From: Streptomyces griseicoloratus
GTDB lineage: Bacteria; Actinomycetota; Actinomycetes; Streptomycetales; Streptomycetaceae
DNA: 64,000 bases
Assembly (NCBI RefSeq): GCF_014534645.1
Contig: NZ_JACVQF010000184.1
Coordinates: 248,001-312,000, forward strand
Direction: 5' to 3'
Under the pieces are notes generated by a model, which worked only from the letters and a program-made list of their open reading frames with translations, did not search any database and was not told the DNA's origin. A program made the translations under genes and the position numbers. Positions 34,230 through 43,245 of the stretch are shown here, one piece after another (the stretch's first letter is position 1; every line of letters starts with the position of its first letter).

Positions 34230-35756
34230 GTGACTGCTCTCACTCTCAGCACCGCCGCGGCGGCCGGCCTGCGTGCCGACGCCATCGTGATCGGTGTCGC
34301 CAAGGGTGCCAAGGGACCGCTCGTCGCACCGGGCGCCGAGGCCGTGGACCAGGCGTACGACGGCCGTCTCGCCGGCGTCCTGGAGACCCTCGGCGCGTCC
34401 GGCGCCGAGGGCGAGGTGACGAAGCTGCCCGCGCCGTCCGGCTTCAAGGCACCCCTCGTGGTGGCGGTGGGCCTCGGCACCGAGCCCGAGAAGGACGCCG
34501 GGTACGACGCCGAGGCGCTGCGCCAGGCCGCCGGTGTCGCCGCCCGCACCCTGACCGGCGTCAAGAAGGCCGCCTTCGCCCTGCCGCTCGCCGACGCCTC
34601 CGACGCGGCGGCCGTCGCCGAGGGCGTGCTGCTCGGCGCGTACTCCTTCGACACCTACAAGGAGAAGGGCTCCGGCCCCCGCGCCAAGAACGGCAAGGCC
34701 CCGCTCGCCGAGGCCGCGCTGCTCGGCGGCAAGCCCCGCGACAAGGCGTACAAGGCGGCCATCGAGCGCGCCACCGCCGTCTCCGAGGAGCTGAACCGCG
34801 CCCGCGACCTGATCAACATGCCGCCGAACGACCTCAACCCCGAGGCGTTCGCGGGGATCGCCCAGGCCGCCGCCAAGGAGCACGGCATCAAGGTGCAGGT
34901 GCTCGACGAGAAGGCGCTCGCCAAGGGCGGCTACGGCGGCATCCTGGGCGTCGGCTCCGGCTCGGCGTCGGGTCCGCGCCTGGTGAAGCTGTCGTACACC
35001 TCGCCCAAGGCGACCAAGTCCCTCGCCTTCGTCGGCAAGGGCATCACCTACGACTCGGGCGGCATCTCGCTGAAGCCGGCCGGGCACAACGAGACGATGA
35101 AGTGCGACATGAGCGGCGCCGCCGCCGTGTTCGCCGCGGTCGTCGCCGCCGCCCGGCTCGGCCTGGAGGTCAACGTCACCGGCTGGCTGGCGCTGGCCGA
35201 GAACATGCCCTCGGGTTCCGCCACGCGCCCCGGCGACGTGCTGCGCATGTACAGCGGCAAGACCGTCGAGGTGCTCAACACCGACGCGGAGGGCCGTCTC
35301 GTCCTCGCCGACGCGCTGTGGGCGGCCTCGCAGGAGAAGCCGGACGCCGTCGTGGACGTGGCGACCCTGACCGGCGCGATGATGCTGGCGCTGGGCAGCC
35401 GCACCTTCGGGATCATGGCCAACGACGACGCGTTCCGCACCGCGGTGCACGAGGCCGCGGAGGAGGTCGGCGAGCCGGCGTGGCCGATGCCGCTGCCGGA
35501 GCACCTGCGCAAGGGCATGGACTCGGCGACCGCCGACATCGCCAACATGGGCGAGCGCATGGGCGGCGGCCTGGTGGCCGGCCTGTTCCTGCGCGAGTTC
35601 GTCGGCGAGGGCATCACCTGGGCCCACCTGGACATCGCGGGCCCGGCCTTCAACGAGGGCAGCCCGTTCGGGTACACGCCGAAGGGCGGCACCGGTTCCG
35701 CCGTGCGGACGCTGGTCCGGCTGGCCGAGCTGACCGCCGCGGGGGATCTCGGCTGA
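34230..35756 (+). CDS. pepA: Leucyl aminopeptidase (M17)
   Basis: The GTG at 34230 begins VTALTLSTAAAAGLRADAIV; 508 residues, as usual for the family. The C-terminal catalytic domain has the two-metal-site motifs VGKGITYDSGGISLKPAG (metal-binding Lys/Asp), MKCDMSGAAAVFA and NTDAEGRLVLADALW, with the catalytic Arg in the last. The N-terminal 160 residues are the regulatory/macro-like domain. It removes N-terminal residues from cytosolic peptides. It is transcribed alone and divergent from the GH114 lipoprotein. Confidence 0.95.
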   Translation: MTALTLSTAAAAGLRADAIVIGVAKGAKGPLVAPGAEAVDQAYDGRLAGVLETLGASGAEGEVTKLPAPSGFKAPLVVAVGLGTEPEKDAGYDAEALRQAAGVAARTLTGVKKAAFALPLADASDAAAVAEGVLLGAYSFDTYKEKGSGPRAKNGKAPLAEAALLGGKPRDKAYKAAIERATAVSEELNRARDLINMPPNDLNPEAFAGIAQAAAKEHGIKVQVLDEKALAKGGYGGILGVGSGSASGPRLVKLSYTSPKATKSLAFVGKGITYDSGGISLKPAGHNETMKCDMSGAAAVFAAVVAAARLGLEVNVTGWLALAENMPSGSATRPGDVLRMYSGKTVEVLNTDAEGRLVLADALWAASQEKPDAVVDVATLTGAMMLALGSRTFGIMANDDAFRTAVHEAAEEVGEPAWPMPLPEHLRKGMDSATADIANMGERMGGGLVAGLFLREFVGEGITWAHLDIAGPAFNEGSPFGYTPKGGTGSAVRTLVRLAELTAAGDLG

Positions 35757-35764
35757 CGTTCACC

Positions 35765-35863
35765 CACCAGCTCGGCGGGTTCCGTCGTAGCTCCGCCGCG
35801 GGGGCGTGGGGGCTGTTCGCGCCCGCGCGGCGGAGCCGCTGATCAAACACGGCCCCACGCCCG
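35765..35863. repeat. Dispersed intergenic repeat, copy 2
   Basis: The core, GCGCCCGCGCGGCGGAGCCG, is followed by TGATCAAACACGGCCCCACGC. It matches the copies at 11765-11825 and 40127-40205 in order and spacing. The pepA-lpdA gap (35757-36044) otherwise holds the lpdA leader, with a GGAGG ribosome site at 36033-36037, and no gene. Confidence 0.65.
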
Positions 35864-36044
35864 ATTCGTCGGCGTGGGACGTATCACACCCCTGCCCCGC
35901 GTCTCGTCGGGTGCCGACAAGTGCGAAGATGGGGCTCGGCAGGACAGGGCCCCCACCTAAGGGCCGAAGAACGAGCGGCCGGACACCAGCCGCCTGCCGG
36001 TCACCGACGACCGGCGTACGGCGCACATGCATGGAGGACGTGAC

Positions 36045-37433
36045 GTGGCGAACGACGCCAGCACCGTTTTCGACCTAGTGATCCTCGGCGGTGGTAGCGG
36101 TGGTTACGCCGCGGCCCTGCGCGGGGCTCAGCTGGGCCTGGACGTCGCCCTGATCGAGAAGGACAAGGTCGGCGGCACCTGCCTGCACCGGGGATGCATC
36201 CCCACCAAGGCCCTGCTGCACGCGGGCGAGATCGCCGACCAGGCCCGCGAGAGCGAGCAGTTCGGTGTGAAGGCCACCTTCGAGGGCATCGACGTACCGG
36301 CCGTCCACAAGTACAAGGACGACGTCATCTCGGGCCTGTACAAGGGCCTGCAGGGGCTCATCGCCTCGCGCAAGGTGACCTACATCGAGGGTGAGGGCCG
36401 GCTGTCCTCCCCGACCTCGGTGGACGTGAACGGTCAGCGGATCCAGGGCCGTCACGTCCTGCTGGCGACCGGCTCCGTGCCGAAGTCGCTGCCGGGCCTG
36501 GACATCGACGGCAACCGGATCATCTCCTCCGACCACGCCCTCGTCCTGGACCGCGTGCCGAAGTCCGCGATCATCCTGGGCGGCGGCGTCATCGGCGTCG
36601 AGTTCGCCTCCGCGTGGAAGTCCTTCGGCACCGACGTCACGATCATCGAGGGCCTGAAGCACCTCGTCCCGGTCGAGGACGAGAACAGCTCCAAGCTCCT
36701 GGAGCGCGCCTTCCGCAAGCGGGGCATCAAGTTCAACCTGGGCACCTTCTTCGAGAAGGCCGAGTACACCCAGGACGGCGTCAAGGTCACGCTCGCCGAC
36801 GGCAAGGAGTTCGAGGCCGAGATCCTCCTCGTCGCCATCGGCCGCGGCCCGGTCTCGCAGGGCCTCGGCTACGAGGAGGCCGGGGTCGCCATGGACCGCG
36901 GCTACGTCCTCGTCGACGAGTACATGCGCACCAACGTCCCGACCATCTCCGCCGTCGGCGACCTCGTTCCGACCCTCCAGCTCGCCCACGTCGGCTTCGC
37001 CGAGGGCATCCTGGTGGCGGAGCGCCTTGCCGGTCTGAAGACCGTCCCGGTCGACTACGACGGCGTGCCGCGGGTGACGTACTGCCACCCCGAGGTCGCC
37101 TCCGTCGGCATCACCGAGGCCAAGGCCAAGGAGATCTACGGCGCGGACAAGGTCGTCGCTCTGAAGTACAACCTCGCGGGCAACGGCAAGAGCAAGATCC
37201 TGAAGACCGCGGGCGAGATCAAGCTCGTCCAGGTCAAGGACGGTGCCGTGGTCGGTGTCCACATGGTGGGCGACCGCATGGGCGAGCAGGTCGGCGAGGC
37301 CCAGCTGATCTACAACTGGGAGGCGCTGCCGGCCGAGGTGGCCCAGCTCATCCACGCCCACCCGACGCAGAACGAGGCGCTCGGCGAGGCCCACCTGGCC
37401 CTGGCCGGAAAGCCGCTGCACTCCCACGACTGA
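36045..37433 (+). CDS. lpdA: Dihydrolipoyl dehydrogenase (E3)
   Basis: The GTG at 36045 lies 7 bases after GGAGG and gives 462 residues. FAD site FDLVILGGGSGGYAAALRG; redox disulfide GGTCLHRGCIPTK (Cys 46 and Cys 51); NAD site AIILGGGVIGVEFAS; VSAVGDL-type FAD motif (ISAVGDLVPTLQLAH); and the interface His-Glu pair in HAHPTQNEAL. It reoxidises the lipoyl groups of the E2 encoded 63 bp downstream, in pyruvate and 2-oxoglutarate dehydrogenase complexes. The order lpdA-E2-gntR-aceE suggests an operon with internal promoters. Confidence 0.96.
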   Translation: MANDASTVFDLVILGGGSGGYAAALRGAQLGLDVALIEKDKVGGTCLHRGCIPTKALLHAGEIADQARESEQFGVKATFEGIDVPAVHKYKDDVISGLYKGLQGLIASRKVTYIEGEGRLSSPTSVDVNGQRIQGRHVLLATGSVPKSLPGLDIDGNRIISSDHALVLDRVPKSAIILGGGVIGVEFASAWKSFGTDVTIIEGLKHLVPVEDENSSKLLERAFRKRGIKFNLGTFFEKAEYTQDGVKVTLADGKEFEAEILLVAIGRGPVSQGLGYEEAGVAMDRGYVLVDEYMRTNVPTISAVGDLVPTLQLAHVGFAEGILVAERLAGLKTVPVDYDGVPRVTYCHPEVASVGITEAKAKEIYGADKVVALKYNLAGNGKSKILKTAGEIKLVQVKDGAVVGVHMVGDRMGEQVGEAQLIYNWEALPAEVAQLIHAHPTQNEALGEAHLALAGKPLHSHD

Positions 37434-37496
37434 CCACCCTCGGTCACTGGGCGCGACGACACAGACTTCCGCAATTCGTAAGGAGCAACCGAAACC

Positions 37497-39302
37497 ATGG
37501 CGGTTTCCGTAACCCTTCCGGCGCTCGGCGAGAGCGTCACCGAGGGCACCGTCACCCGCTGGCTGAAGGCCGAGGGTGAGCGCGTCGAGGCCGACGAGCC
37601 GCTGCTCGAGGTATCGACCGACAAGGTCGACACCGAGATCCCGGCCCCCGCCTCCGGCGTGCTGTCCTCCATCAAGGTCGCCGAGGACGAGACGGTCGAG
37701 GTCGGCGCCGAGCTGGCCCTGATCGACGACGGCAGCGGCGCCCCGGCGGCCGAGGCCGCCCCGGCCGCCCAGCAGGTCGCCGAGCCGGCGCCCGAGCCGG
37801 CCCAGGCCGCCCCCTCCACCGAGCAGGCCGCCCCGGCGCCCGCTCCCACCGCCGAGGCCGCGGCCGGCGGCGGCTCCGCCGAGGGCACGGACGTGGTCCT
37901 GCCCGCGCTCGGCGAGTCCGTCACCGAGGGCACCGTCACCCGCTGGCTGAAGTCGGTCGGCGACACCGTCGAGGCCGACGAGCCGCTGCTCGAGGTCTCC
38001 ACCGACAAGGTCGACACCGAGATCCCGGCACCCGCCTCGGGCACGCTGCTGGAGATCGTGGTCGGCGAGGACGAGACCGCCGAGGTCGGCGCCAAGCTCG
38101 CCGTCATCGGTGCCGCCGGTGCCGCTCCGGCCGCCGCTCCGGCTCCGGCCGCCCCGGCGCCCGCCGCCGCTGCCCCGGCCGCCCCCGCCGCCCCGGCGGC
38201 TCCGGCCCAGCCCGCCGCTCCGGCCCCGGCTCCCGCGGCTCCGGCACCGGCCGCTGCCGCCCCGGCTCCGGCCCAGCCCGCGGCTCCGGCTCCCGCGCCG
38301 GCTCCGGTCACCCCGGCTCCGGCCGCCCCGGCCGCCGCTCCGGCCGCCCCGGCCGCCGCCCAGGCGACCGACGAGGGCGCCTACGTCACCCCGCTGGTGC
38401 GCAAGCTCGCCGCCGAGAACGGCGTCGACCTGTCCACCGTCAAGGGCACCGGCGTCGGCGGCCGCATCCGCAAGCAGGACGTGCTCGCCGCCGCCGAGGC
38501 CGCGAAGGCCGCCGCCCCGGCTCCGGCCGCCGCTGCCGCCGCGCCCGCCGCGAAGAAGGCCCCCGCCCTGGAGGTCTCCCCGCTGCGCGGCCAGACCGTG
38601 AAGATGCCGCGCATCCGCAAGGTCATCGGCGACAACATGGTCAAGGCGCTGCACGAGCAGGCCCAGCTGTCGTCGGTCGTCGAGGTCGACGTCACCCGCC
38701 TGATGAAGCTGCGCGCCCGCGCCAAGGACGCGTTCGCGGCCCGTGAGGGCGTCAAGCTCTCCCCGATGCCGTTCTTCGTCAAGGCCGCGGCCCAGGCGCT
38801 GAAGGCCCACCCGGTCATCAACGCCAAGATCAACGAGGCCGAGGGGACCATCACCTACTTCGACGCCGAGAACATCGGTATCGCGGTGGACTCCGAGAAG
38901 GGCCTGATGACCCCGGTCATCAAGAACGCCGGTGACCTCAACATCGCCGGCATCGCCAAGGCCACGGCCGAGCTGGCCGGCAAGGTCCGCGGCAACAAGA
39001 TCACGCCGGACGAGCTGGCCGGCGCGACCTTCACCATCAGCAACACCGGTTCGCGCGGTGCGCTGTTCGACACGATCATCGTGCCGCCGGGCCAGGTCGC
39101 CATCCTCGGCATCGGCGCCACGGTCAAGCGCCCGGCCGTCATCGAGACGGAGGAGGGCACGGTCATCGGCGTCCGCGACATGACGTACCTGACCCTGTCC
39201 TACGACCACCGCCTGGTGGACGGCGCCGACGCCGCCCGCTACCTGACGGCGGTCAAGGCGATCCTGGAGGCGGGCGAGTTCGAGGTCGAGCTCGGTCTCT
39301 GA
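37497..39302 (+). CDS. sucB: Dihydrolipoamide acyltransferase (E2), two lipoyl domains
   Basis: The 601-residue protein has lipoyl domains at about 1-76 and 135-205, each with STDKVDTE and the lipoylated Lys at 43 and 171. An Ala/Pro linker follows, then an E3-binding domain near 295-335 ([17 protein letters not shown]) and a catalytic CoA-acyltransferase domain ending [16 protein letters not shown], with the catalytic His. Often annotated SucB, in actinobacteria the equivalent protein (AceF) serves as E2 for a combined pyruvate/2-oxoglutarate dehydrogenase complex; aceE nearby supports this. Lipoate comes from LipA/LipB at 52-54 kb. RBS AAGGAG lies before the ATG. Confidence 0.94.
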   Translation: MAVSVTLPALGESVTEGTVTRWLKAEGERVEADEPLLEVSTDKVDTEIPAPASGVLSSIKVAEDETVEVGAELALIDDGSGAPAAEAAPAAQQVAEPAPEPAQAAPSTEQAAPAPAPTAEAAAGGGSAEGTDVVLPALGESVTEGTVTRWLKSVGDTVEADEPLLEVSTDKVDTEIPAPASGTLLEIVVGEDETAEVGAKLAVIGAAGAAPAAAPAPAAPAPAAAAPAAPAAPAAPAQPAAPAPAPAAPAPAAAAPAPAQPAAPAPAPAPVTPAPAAPAAAPAAPAAAQATDEGAYVTPLVRKLAAENGVDLSTVKGTGVGGRIRKQDVLAAAEAAKAAAPAPAAAAAAPAAKKAPALEVSPLRGQTVKMPRIRKVIGDNMVKALHEQAQLSSVVEVDVTRLMKLRARAKDAFAAREGVKLSPMPFFVKAAAQALKAHPVINAKINEAEGTITYFDAENIGIAVDSEKGLMTPVIKNAGDLNIAGIAKATAELAGKVRGNKITPDELAGATFTISNTGSRGALFDTIIVPPGQVAILGIGATVKRPAVIETEEGTVIGVRDMTYLTLSYDHRLVDGADAARYLTAVKAILEAGEFEVELGL

Positions 39303-39316
39303 ATCCCGTGATCCTG

Positions 39317-39353
39317 CGGCGCCCCCGTCCGGTGTTTCCGGGCGGGGGCGCCG
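39317..39353 (+). terminator. Terminator after the E2 gene
   Basis: A 14-bp stem with one mismatch (39317-39330 with 39340-39353) encloses a 9-base loop, starting 14 bp after the stop. Confidence 0.75.
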
Positions 39354-39442
39354 TCGTCTCCGGCCGACCACGGCGTGTAAGCCTCGTCTCACCTGCGTGA
39401 AAGCCCCCGTATGCGCCCTTCCGCCGAGGGCTGACGGCCGTA

Positions 39443-39457
39443 TTGTCTAAGCGTCAA
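39443..39457 (+). promoter_or_regulatory. Candidate operator upstream of the GntR gene
   Basis: TTGTCTAAGCGTCAA is an inverted repeat with arms TTGTC and GTCAA (one mismatch), 42 bp before the regulator's ATG. FCD-type GntR proteins often bind TTGTC/GACAA-like sites near their own start, so autoregulation is possible. This is inference from sequence only. Confidence 0.35.
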
Positions 39458-39498
39458 CGCCCCAGGGGCCGGTCGCGGCCCCCCGCGAAGGAGCCCTC

Positions 39499-40122
39499 AT
39501 GACCGCCCCCGTCGTCCACTCGCTGCGCGAGCAGATCCGCGAGCACATCCTGGAGGGGATCATCAGCGGGCGCTGGCAGCCGGGCGAGCGGATCGTGGAG
39601 CGGCGGATCGCCACCGAGCTGGAGGTCAGCCAGACCCCGGTGCGGGAGGCGCTGCGCGAGCTGGAGTCGCTGCGGCTGATCGAGTCGGCGCCGAACAAGG
39701 GCGTGCGGGTGCGCAATCTGACCGCCGCCGACCTGGAGGAGAGCTACCCGGTCCGGGCCGGTCTGGAGGCCATCGCGGCGGAGCTGGCGGCGGAGCGGCT
39801 GGCCGTGGACTGCTCGGCCCTGGAGCCGCACGTGGCCGCGCTGTACGAGGCGGACCGGCTGGCCGACGGGACGGCCCAGGTGCGGCACACCGTCGGGTTC
39901 CACCGGGAGCTGGTGCGGGCGGCCGGCAACTCGGTGCTGCTGCACACCTGGGAGGGTCTGGGCATCGAGGTGTTCACGGCGCTGTCGATACGGTGGCTCG
40001 GCACGGTGCAGCAGTCGTACGCCGAGGAGCACGAGGAGCTGGTGGCGGCGTTCCGGCGCCGCGATCCGCGTATCGCGGAGATCGTGAAGTCCCACGTCCT
40101 GGGGTGCGCGCCCCGCGCCTGA
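39499..40122 (+). CDS. GntR-family regulator (FadR/FCD subfamily)
   Basis: The 207-residue protein has an N-terminal winged helix (LREQIREHILEGIISGRWQP, VERRIATELEVSQTPVREAL, with the family-typical VRNLTAADLEE beyond the wing). The all-helical FCD effector domain has the acidic/His metal-ligand pattern PVRAGLEAIAAELA, VGFHRELVRAAGN and EEHEELVAAF. FCD members respond to carboxylates. It sits between the E2 gene and aceE, so pyruvate or a related acid is a reasonable effector guess, and the palindrome at 40350 is a possible target. RBS GAAGGAG at 39487-39493. Confidence 0.92.
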   Translation: MTAPVVHSLREQIREHILEGIISGRWQPGERIVERRIATELEVSQTPVREALRELESLRLIESAPNKGVRVRNLTAADLEESYPVRAGLEAIAAELAAERLAVDCSALEPHVAALYEADRLADGTAQVRHTVGFHRELVRAAGNSVLLHTWEGLGIEVFTALSIRWLGTVQQSYAEEHEELVAAFRRRDPRIAEIVKSHVLGCAPRA

Positions 40123-40126
40123 CGGA

Positions 40127-40205
40127 GTTTCGCGCGCCCCTGAAGGGGCGCGGGGCTGTATTCGATATACGGCTCCGCCGCGTGGGCGCGAACAACCACG
40201 ACGCA
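40127..40205. repeat. Dispersed intergenic repeat, copy 3 (inverted)
   Basis: A GCGCGCCCCTGAAGGGGCGC hairpin is followed by GGGGCTGT, an ATATACGGCTCCGCCGCG arm and GGGCGCGAACAA. It is the reverse complement of the pattern at 11765 and 35765. It lies just after the GntR stop and may act as its terminator. Together with the operator at 40350 it fills most of the 366-bp gap to aceE; no gene is present there. Confidence 0.7.
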
Positions 40206-40349
40206 CCCCCACCCGCCACACCGCCGGACCACCCGAGCTCTACCGCGCTCACCTGCACAAACCCCCAATGAGACCGTCACCGCGTGCCACCGCCGGAGGC
40301 ACCCCGTGCCGACTTTCTCGGAATCGAGAGGTTTTCGACCTCAACCCTT

Positions 40350-40366
40350 TGATCGATCATCGATCA
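40350..40366 (+). promoter_or_regulatory. Palindromic operator candidate upstream of aceE
   Basis: TGATCGATCATCGATCA has perfect 8-bp arms around one central base and sits 123 bp before the aceE ATG, in the locally AT-richer part of the gap. It is probably a regulator site in or near the aceE promoter. The adjacent GntR regulator or another carbon-control protein could bind it. Confidence 0.5.
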
Positions 40367-40488
40367 GGGGGTTACAGTCGCCGACGGGCTTCCACCAGAG
40401 TCCCACTGCCCTGTCCTGCCAAAGACCTAGGGCACCCCCGAACCCTTACCAGATGAGGGAACCCCCTTCGACTGAGGAAGGCGGCGAC

Positions 40489-43191
40489 ATGACCGACCCC
40501 AACGCCATCCAGCCGAGCGAGCTCGACCAGCTCCCGGACCGCGACCCCGAGGAGACCGCCGAGTGGCAGGCCTCCCTGGACGCCGTCACCAAGGCGGCCG
40601 GGCCGCACCGTGCCGCGTACCTGATGCGCCGCACGCTGGAGCGCGCCGAGGGCGCCGGCATCGCCCTGCCGAAGCTCCTGGAGACGGACTACGTCAACAC
40701 CATCCCCACCTCCGCCGAGCCGGCCGTGGACGGCGACGAGGAGATGGAAGCCCGGATCACCGCCTGGAACCGCTGGAACGCGGCGGCCATGGTGACCCGC
40801 GGCAGCAAATACGGCGTCGGCGGCCACATCGCCACCTTCGCCTCCGCGGCCTGGCTGTACGAGACCGGCTTCAACCACTTCTTCAAGGGCAAGGAGGGTG
40901 ACGGCTCCGGCGACCAGCTCTACATCCAGGGCCACGCCTCCCCCGGCATCTACGCCCGTGCCTTCCTCGACGGCCGGCTGACCGAGGCCCACCTCGACAA
41001 CTTCCGCCGCGAGGCCGGCGGCAACGGTCTGCCGTCCTACCCGCACCCGCGCCGCCTGCCCTGGCTGTGGGAGTTCCCCACCGTCTCCATGGGTCTGGGC
41101 CCGCTGTCCGCCATCTACCAGGCGCGCTTCAACCGCTACCTGACGGCGCGCGGCATCAAGGACACCTCCGCCTCGCACGTGTGGGCGTTCCTCGGCGACG
41201 GCGAGATGGACGAGCCCGAGTCGACGGCGGCCATCGCGCTCGCCGCCCGCGAGCAGCTGGACAACCTGACCTTCGTCATCAACTGCAACCTGCAGCGCCT
41301 GGACGGCCCGGTCCGCGCCAACTTCAAGATCGTGCAGGAGCTGGAGGCCCAGTTCCGCGGCGCCGGCTGGAACGTGGTCAAGTCCCTGTGGGGCACGGCC
41401 TGGGACGAGCTGCTCCAGCTGGACACCACGGGCGCGCTGCTGCGCCGGCTGCGCCAGGTGCCGGACGCGCAGATCCAGACGTACCAGACGCGCGACGCCG
41501 CCTACATCCGCCAGGACTTCTTCGGCGCCGACCCGGCGCTGGTGGAGATGGCGAAGCTGCTGAGCGACGACAAGATCCTCGAGTGCTTCCACGTCTCGCG
41601 CGGCGGCCACGAGCCCCGCAAGGTCTACGCCGCCTACAGGGCCGCGCTCGCCCACAAGGGCGCGCCGACCGTGATCCTGGCCCAGACGGTCAAGGGCCAC
41701 ACCCTCGGTGAGGGCTTCGCGTCGAAGAACGCCAACCACCAGATGAAGAAGCTGACGGTGGACGAGTTCAAGGCGATGCGCGACCGCCTCGGCCTGCCGA
41801 TCAAGGACAGCGACTTCGTCGACGGCCAGGTCCCCTACGGCCACCCGGGCGCCGACTCCCCCGAGGTCCGCTACCTCCAGGAGCGCCGCGCCGCCCTCGG
41901 CGGCCCCGCCCCGGCCCGCCGGGTCCACCCGGTCGCGCCGCTGCCCGCGCCCGCCGACAAGGCGTTCGCCGCCTTCGACAAGGGCTCCGGCTCGCAGAAC
42001 GTGGCCACCACGATGGCGTTCGTCCGCCTGGTCAAGGACCTGGTCCGCGACAAGGAGACCGGCAAGCGCTGGGTGCCGATCGTCCCCGACGAGGCGCGCA
42101 CCTTCGGCATGGAGAGCCTGTTCCCGTCGCTGGGCATCTACTCCCCCAAGGGCCAGACGTACGAGCCGGTCGACCGCGACCAGCTGATGTACTACAAGGA
42201 GGCCACCAACGGCCAGATCCTCAACGAGGGGATCACCGAGGCCGGTTCGATGGCCGACTTCATCGCCGCTTCCACGTCGTACGCGACGCACGGCGAGGCG
42301 ATGATCCCGTTCTACATCTTCTACTCGATGTTCGGCTGGCAGCGCACCGCCGACCAGATGTGGCAGCTCGGCGACCAGCTCGGCCGCGGCTTCCTGGTCG
42401 GCGCCACCGCCGGCCGCACCACGCTGACCGGTGAGGGCCTGCAGCACGCCGACGGCCACTCCCCGGCCATCGCGGCGACCAACCCGGCCGCGCTGACCTA
42501 CGACCCGGCGTTCGCCTACGAGGTAGCGACGATCGTCAAGGACGGTCTGCGCCGCATGTACGGCGAGACGGCCCCGGGCGAGGACCCGGACGTCTTCTAC
42601 TACCTGACCGTCTACAACGAGCCGCTGCCGCAGCCGGCCAAGCCGTCCGCCGACGGCATCGACGAGGGCATCGTCAAGGGCCTGTACCGCTTCAACACGG
42701 CGGAGTCGGCGGGCCTGGCCCCGGCGGCGAACGCCCCGCGGATCCAGCTGCTGGGCTCGGGCACGGCGATCCACTGGGCGCTGAAGGCGCAGAAGCTGCT
42801 CGCCGAGGAGTGGGGCGTGGCCGCCGACGTGTGGTCCGCGACCTCCTGGACGGAGCTGCGCCGGGACGCGATGGCGGCCGACGCGGCCGTGCTGCGCGGC
42901 GAGGAGCGGGTGCCGTACGTACGCCAGGCGCTCCAGGGCGCCGAGGGCCCGGTCCTCGCGGTCTCCGACTACATGCGTCAGGTCCCGGACCAGATCGCGC
43001 AGTGGGTCGAGCAGGACTGGTCCTCGCTGGGCGCCGACGGCTTCGGTCTGTCGGACACCCGTGAGGCGGCCCGCCGCCACTTCGGGGTCGACGCCGAGTC
43101 GATCGTGGTCGCGGCCCTGGCCCACCTCGCCAGGCGCGGCGAGGTCAAGGCGACGGCCGTGAAGGAGGCGCGCGAGCGCTACGGCCTGTAG
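40489..43191 (+). CDS. aceE: Pyruvate dehydrogenase E1 component (homodimeric)
   Basis: The ATG at 40489 follows GGAAGGCGG and gives 900 residues. An ATG 12 codons upstream (40453) is an alternative. ThDP-dependent decarboxylation of pyruvate feeds acetyl groups to the lipoyl E2. Segments: GDGEMDEPESTAAIALAARE (Mg-ThDP motif), NCNLQRLDGPVRANFKIVQE, QTVKGHTLGEGFASKNANHQ, PDEARTFGMESLFP and YIFYSMFGWQRTADQMWQLG. This is the long homodimeric E1 type used in actinobacteria with the E2 encoded at 37497. It probably has its own promoter in the gap before it. Confidence 0.96.
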   Translation: MTDPNAIQPSELDQLPDRDPEETAEWQASLDAVTKAAGPHRAAYLMRRTLERAEGAGIALPKLLETDYVNTIPTSAEPAVDGDEEMEARITAWNRWNAAAMVTRGSKYGVGGHIATFASAAWLYETGFNHFFKGKEGDGSGDQLYIQGHASPGIYARAFLDGRLTEAHLDNFRREAGGNGLPSYPHPRRLPWLWEFPTVSMGLGPLSAIYQARFNRYLTARGIKDTSASHVWAFLGDGEMDEPESTAAIALAAREQLDNLTFVINCNLQRLDGPVRANFKIVQELEAQFRGAGWNVVKSLWGTAWDELLQLDTTGALLRRLRQVPDAQIQTYQTRDAAYIRQDFFGADPALVEMAKLLSDDKILECFHVSRGGHEPRKVYAAYRAALAHKGAPTVILAQTVKGHTLGEGFASKNANHQMKKLTVDEFKAMRDRLGLPIKDSDFVDGQVPYGHPGADSPEVRYLQERRAALGGPAPARRVHPVAPLPAPADKAFAAFDKGSGSQNVATTMAFVRLVKDLVRDKETGKRWVPIVPDEARTFGMESLFPSLGIYSPKGQTYEPVDRDQLMYYKEATNGQILNEGITEAGSMADFIAASTSYATHGEAMIPFYIFYSMFGWQRTADQMWQLGDQLGRGFLVGATAGRTTLTGEGLQHADGHSPAIAATNPAALTYDPAFAYEVATIVKDGLRRMYGETAPGEDPDVFYYLTVYNEPLPQPAKPSADGIDEGIVKGLYRFNTAESAGLAPAANAPRIQLLGSGTAIHWALKAQKLLAEEWGVAADVWSATSWTELRRDAMAADAAVLRGEERVPYVRQALQGAEGPVLAVSDYMRQVPDQIAQWVEQDWSSLGADGFGLSDTREAARRHFGVDAESIVVAALAHLARRGEVKATAVKEARERYGL

Positions 43192-43202
43192 AGGCCGGAC
43201 GA

Positions 43203-43230
43203 GGAGGCCCCCGCCGCGGCGGGGGCCTCC
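43203..43230 (+). terminator. Terminator after aceE
   Basis: A perfect 14-bp palindrome (43203-43216 with 43217-43230); the central bases must form the loop. It starts 12 bp after the aceE stop and ends only 15 bp before the next gene's start codon. Confidence 0.85.
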
Positions 43231-43245
43231 TGCATGATGTGGGGC

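Noticed and set aside
36075-39392. 1105-codon minus-strand frame opposite lpdA and the E2 gene
   Set aside because: It is the antisense of two strongly supported genes; its Gly/Arg/Asp-rich composition mirrors their Ala/Pro linker and shows no domain.
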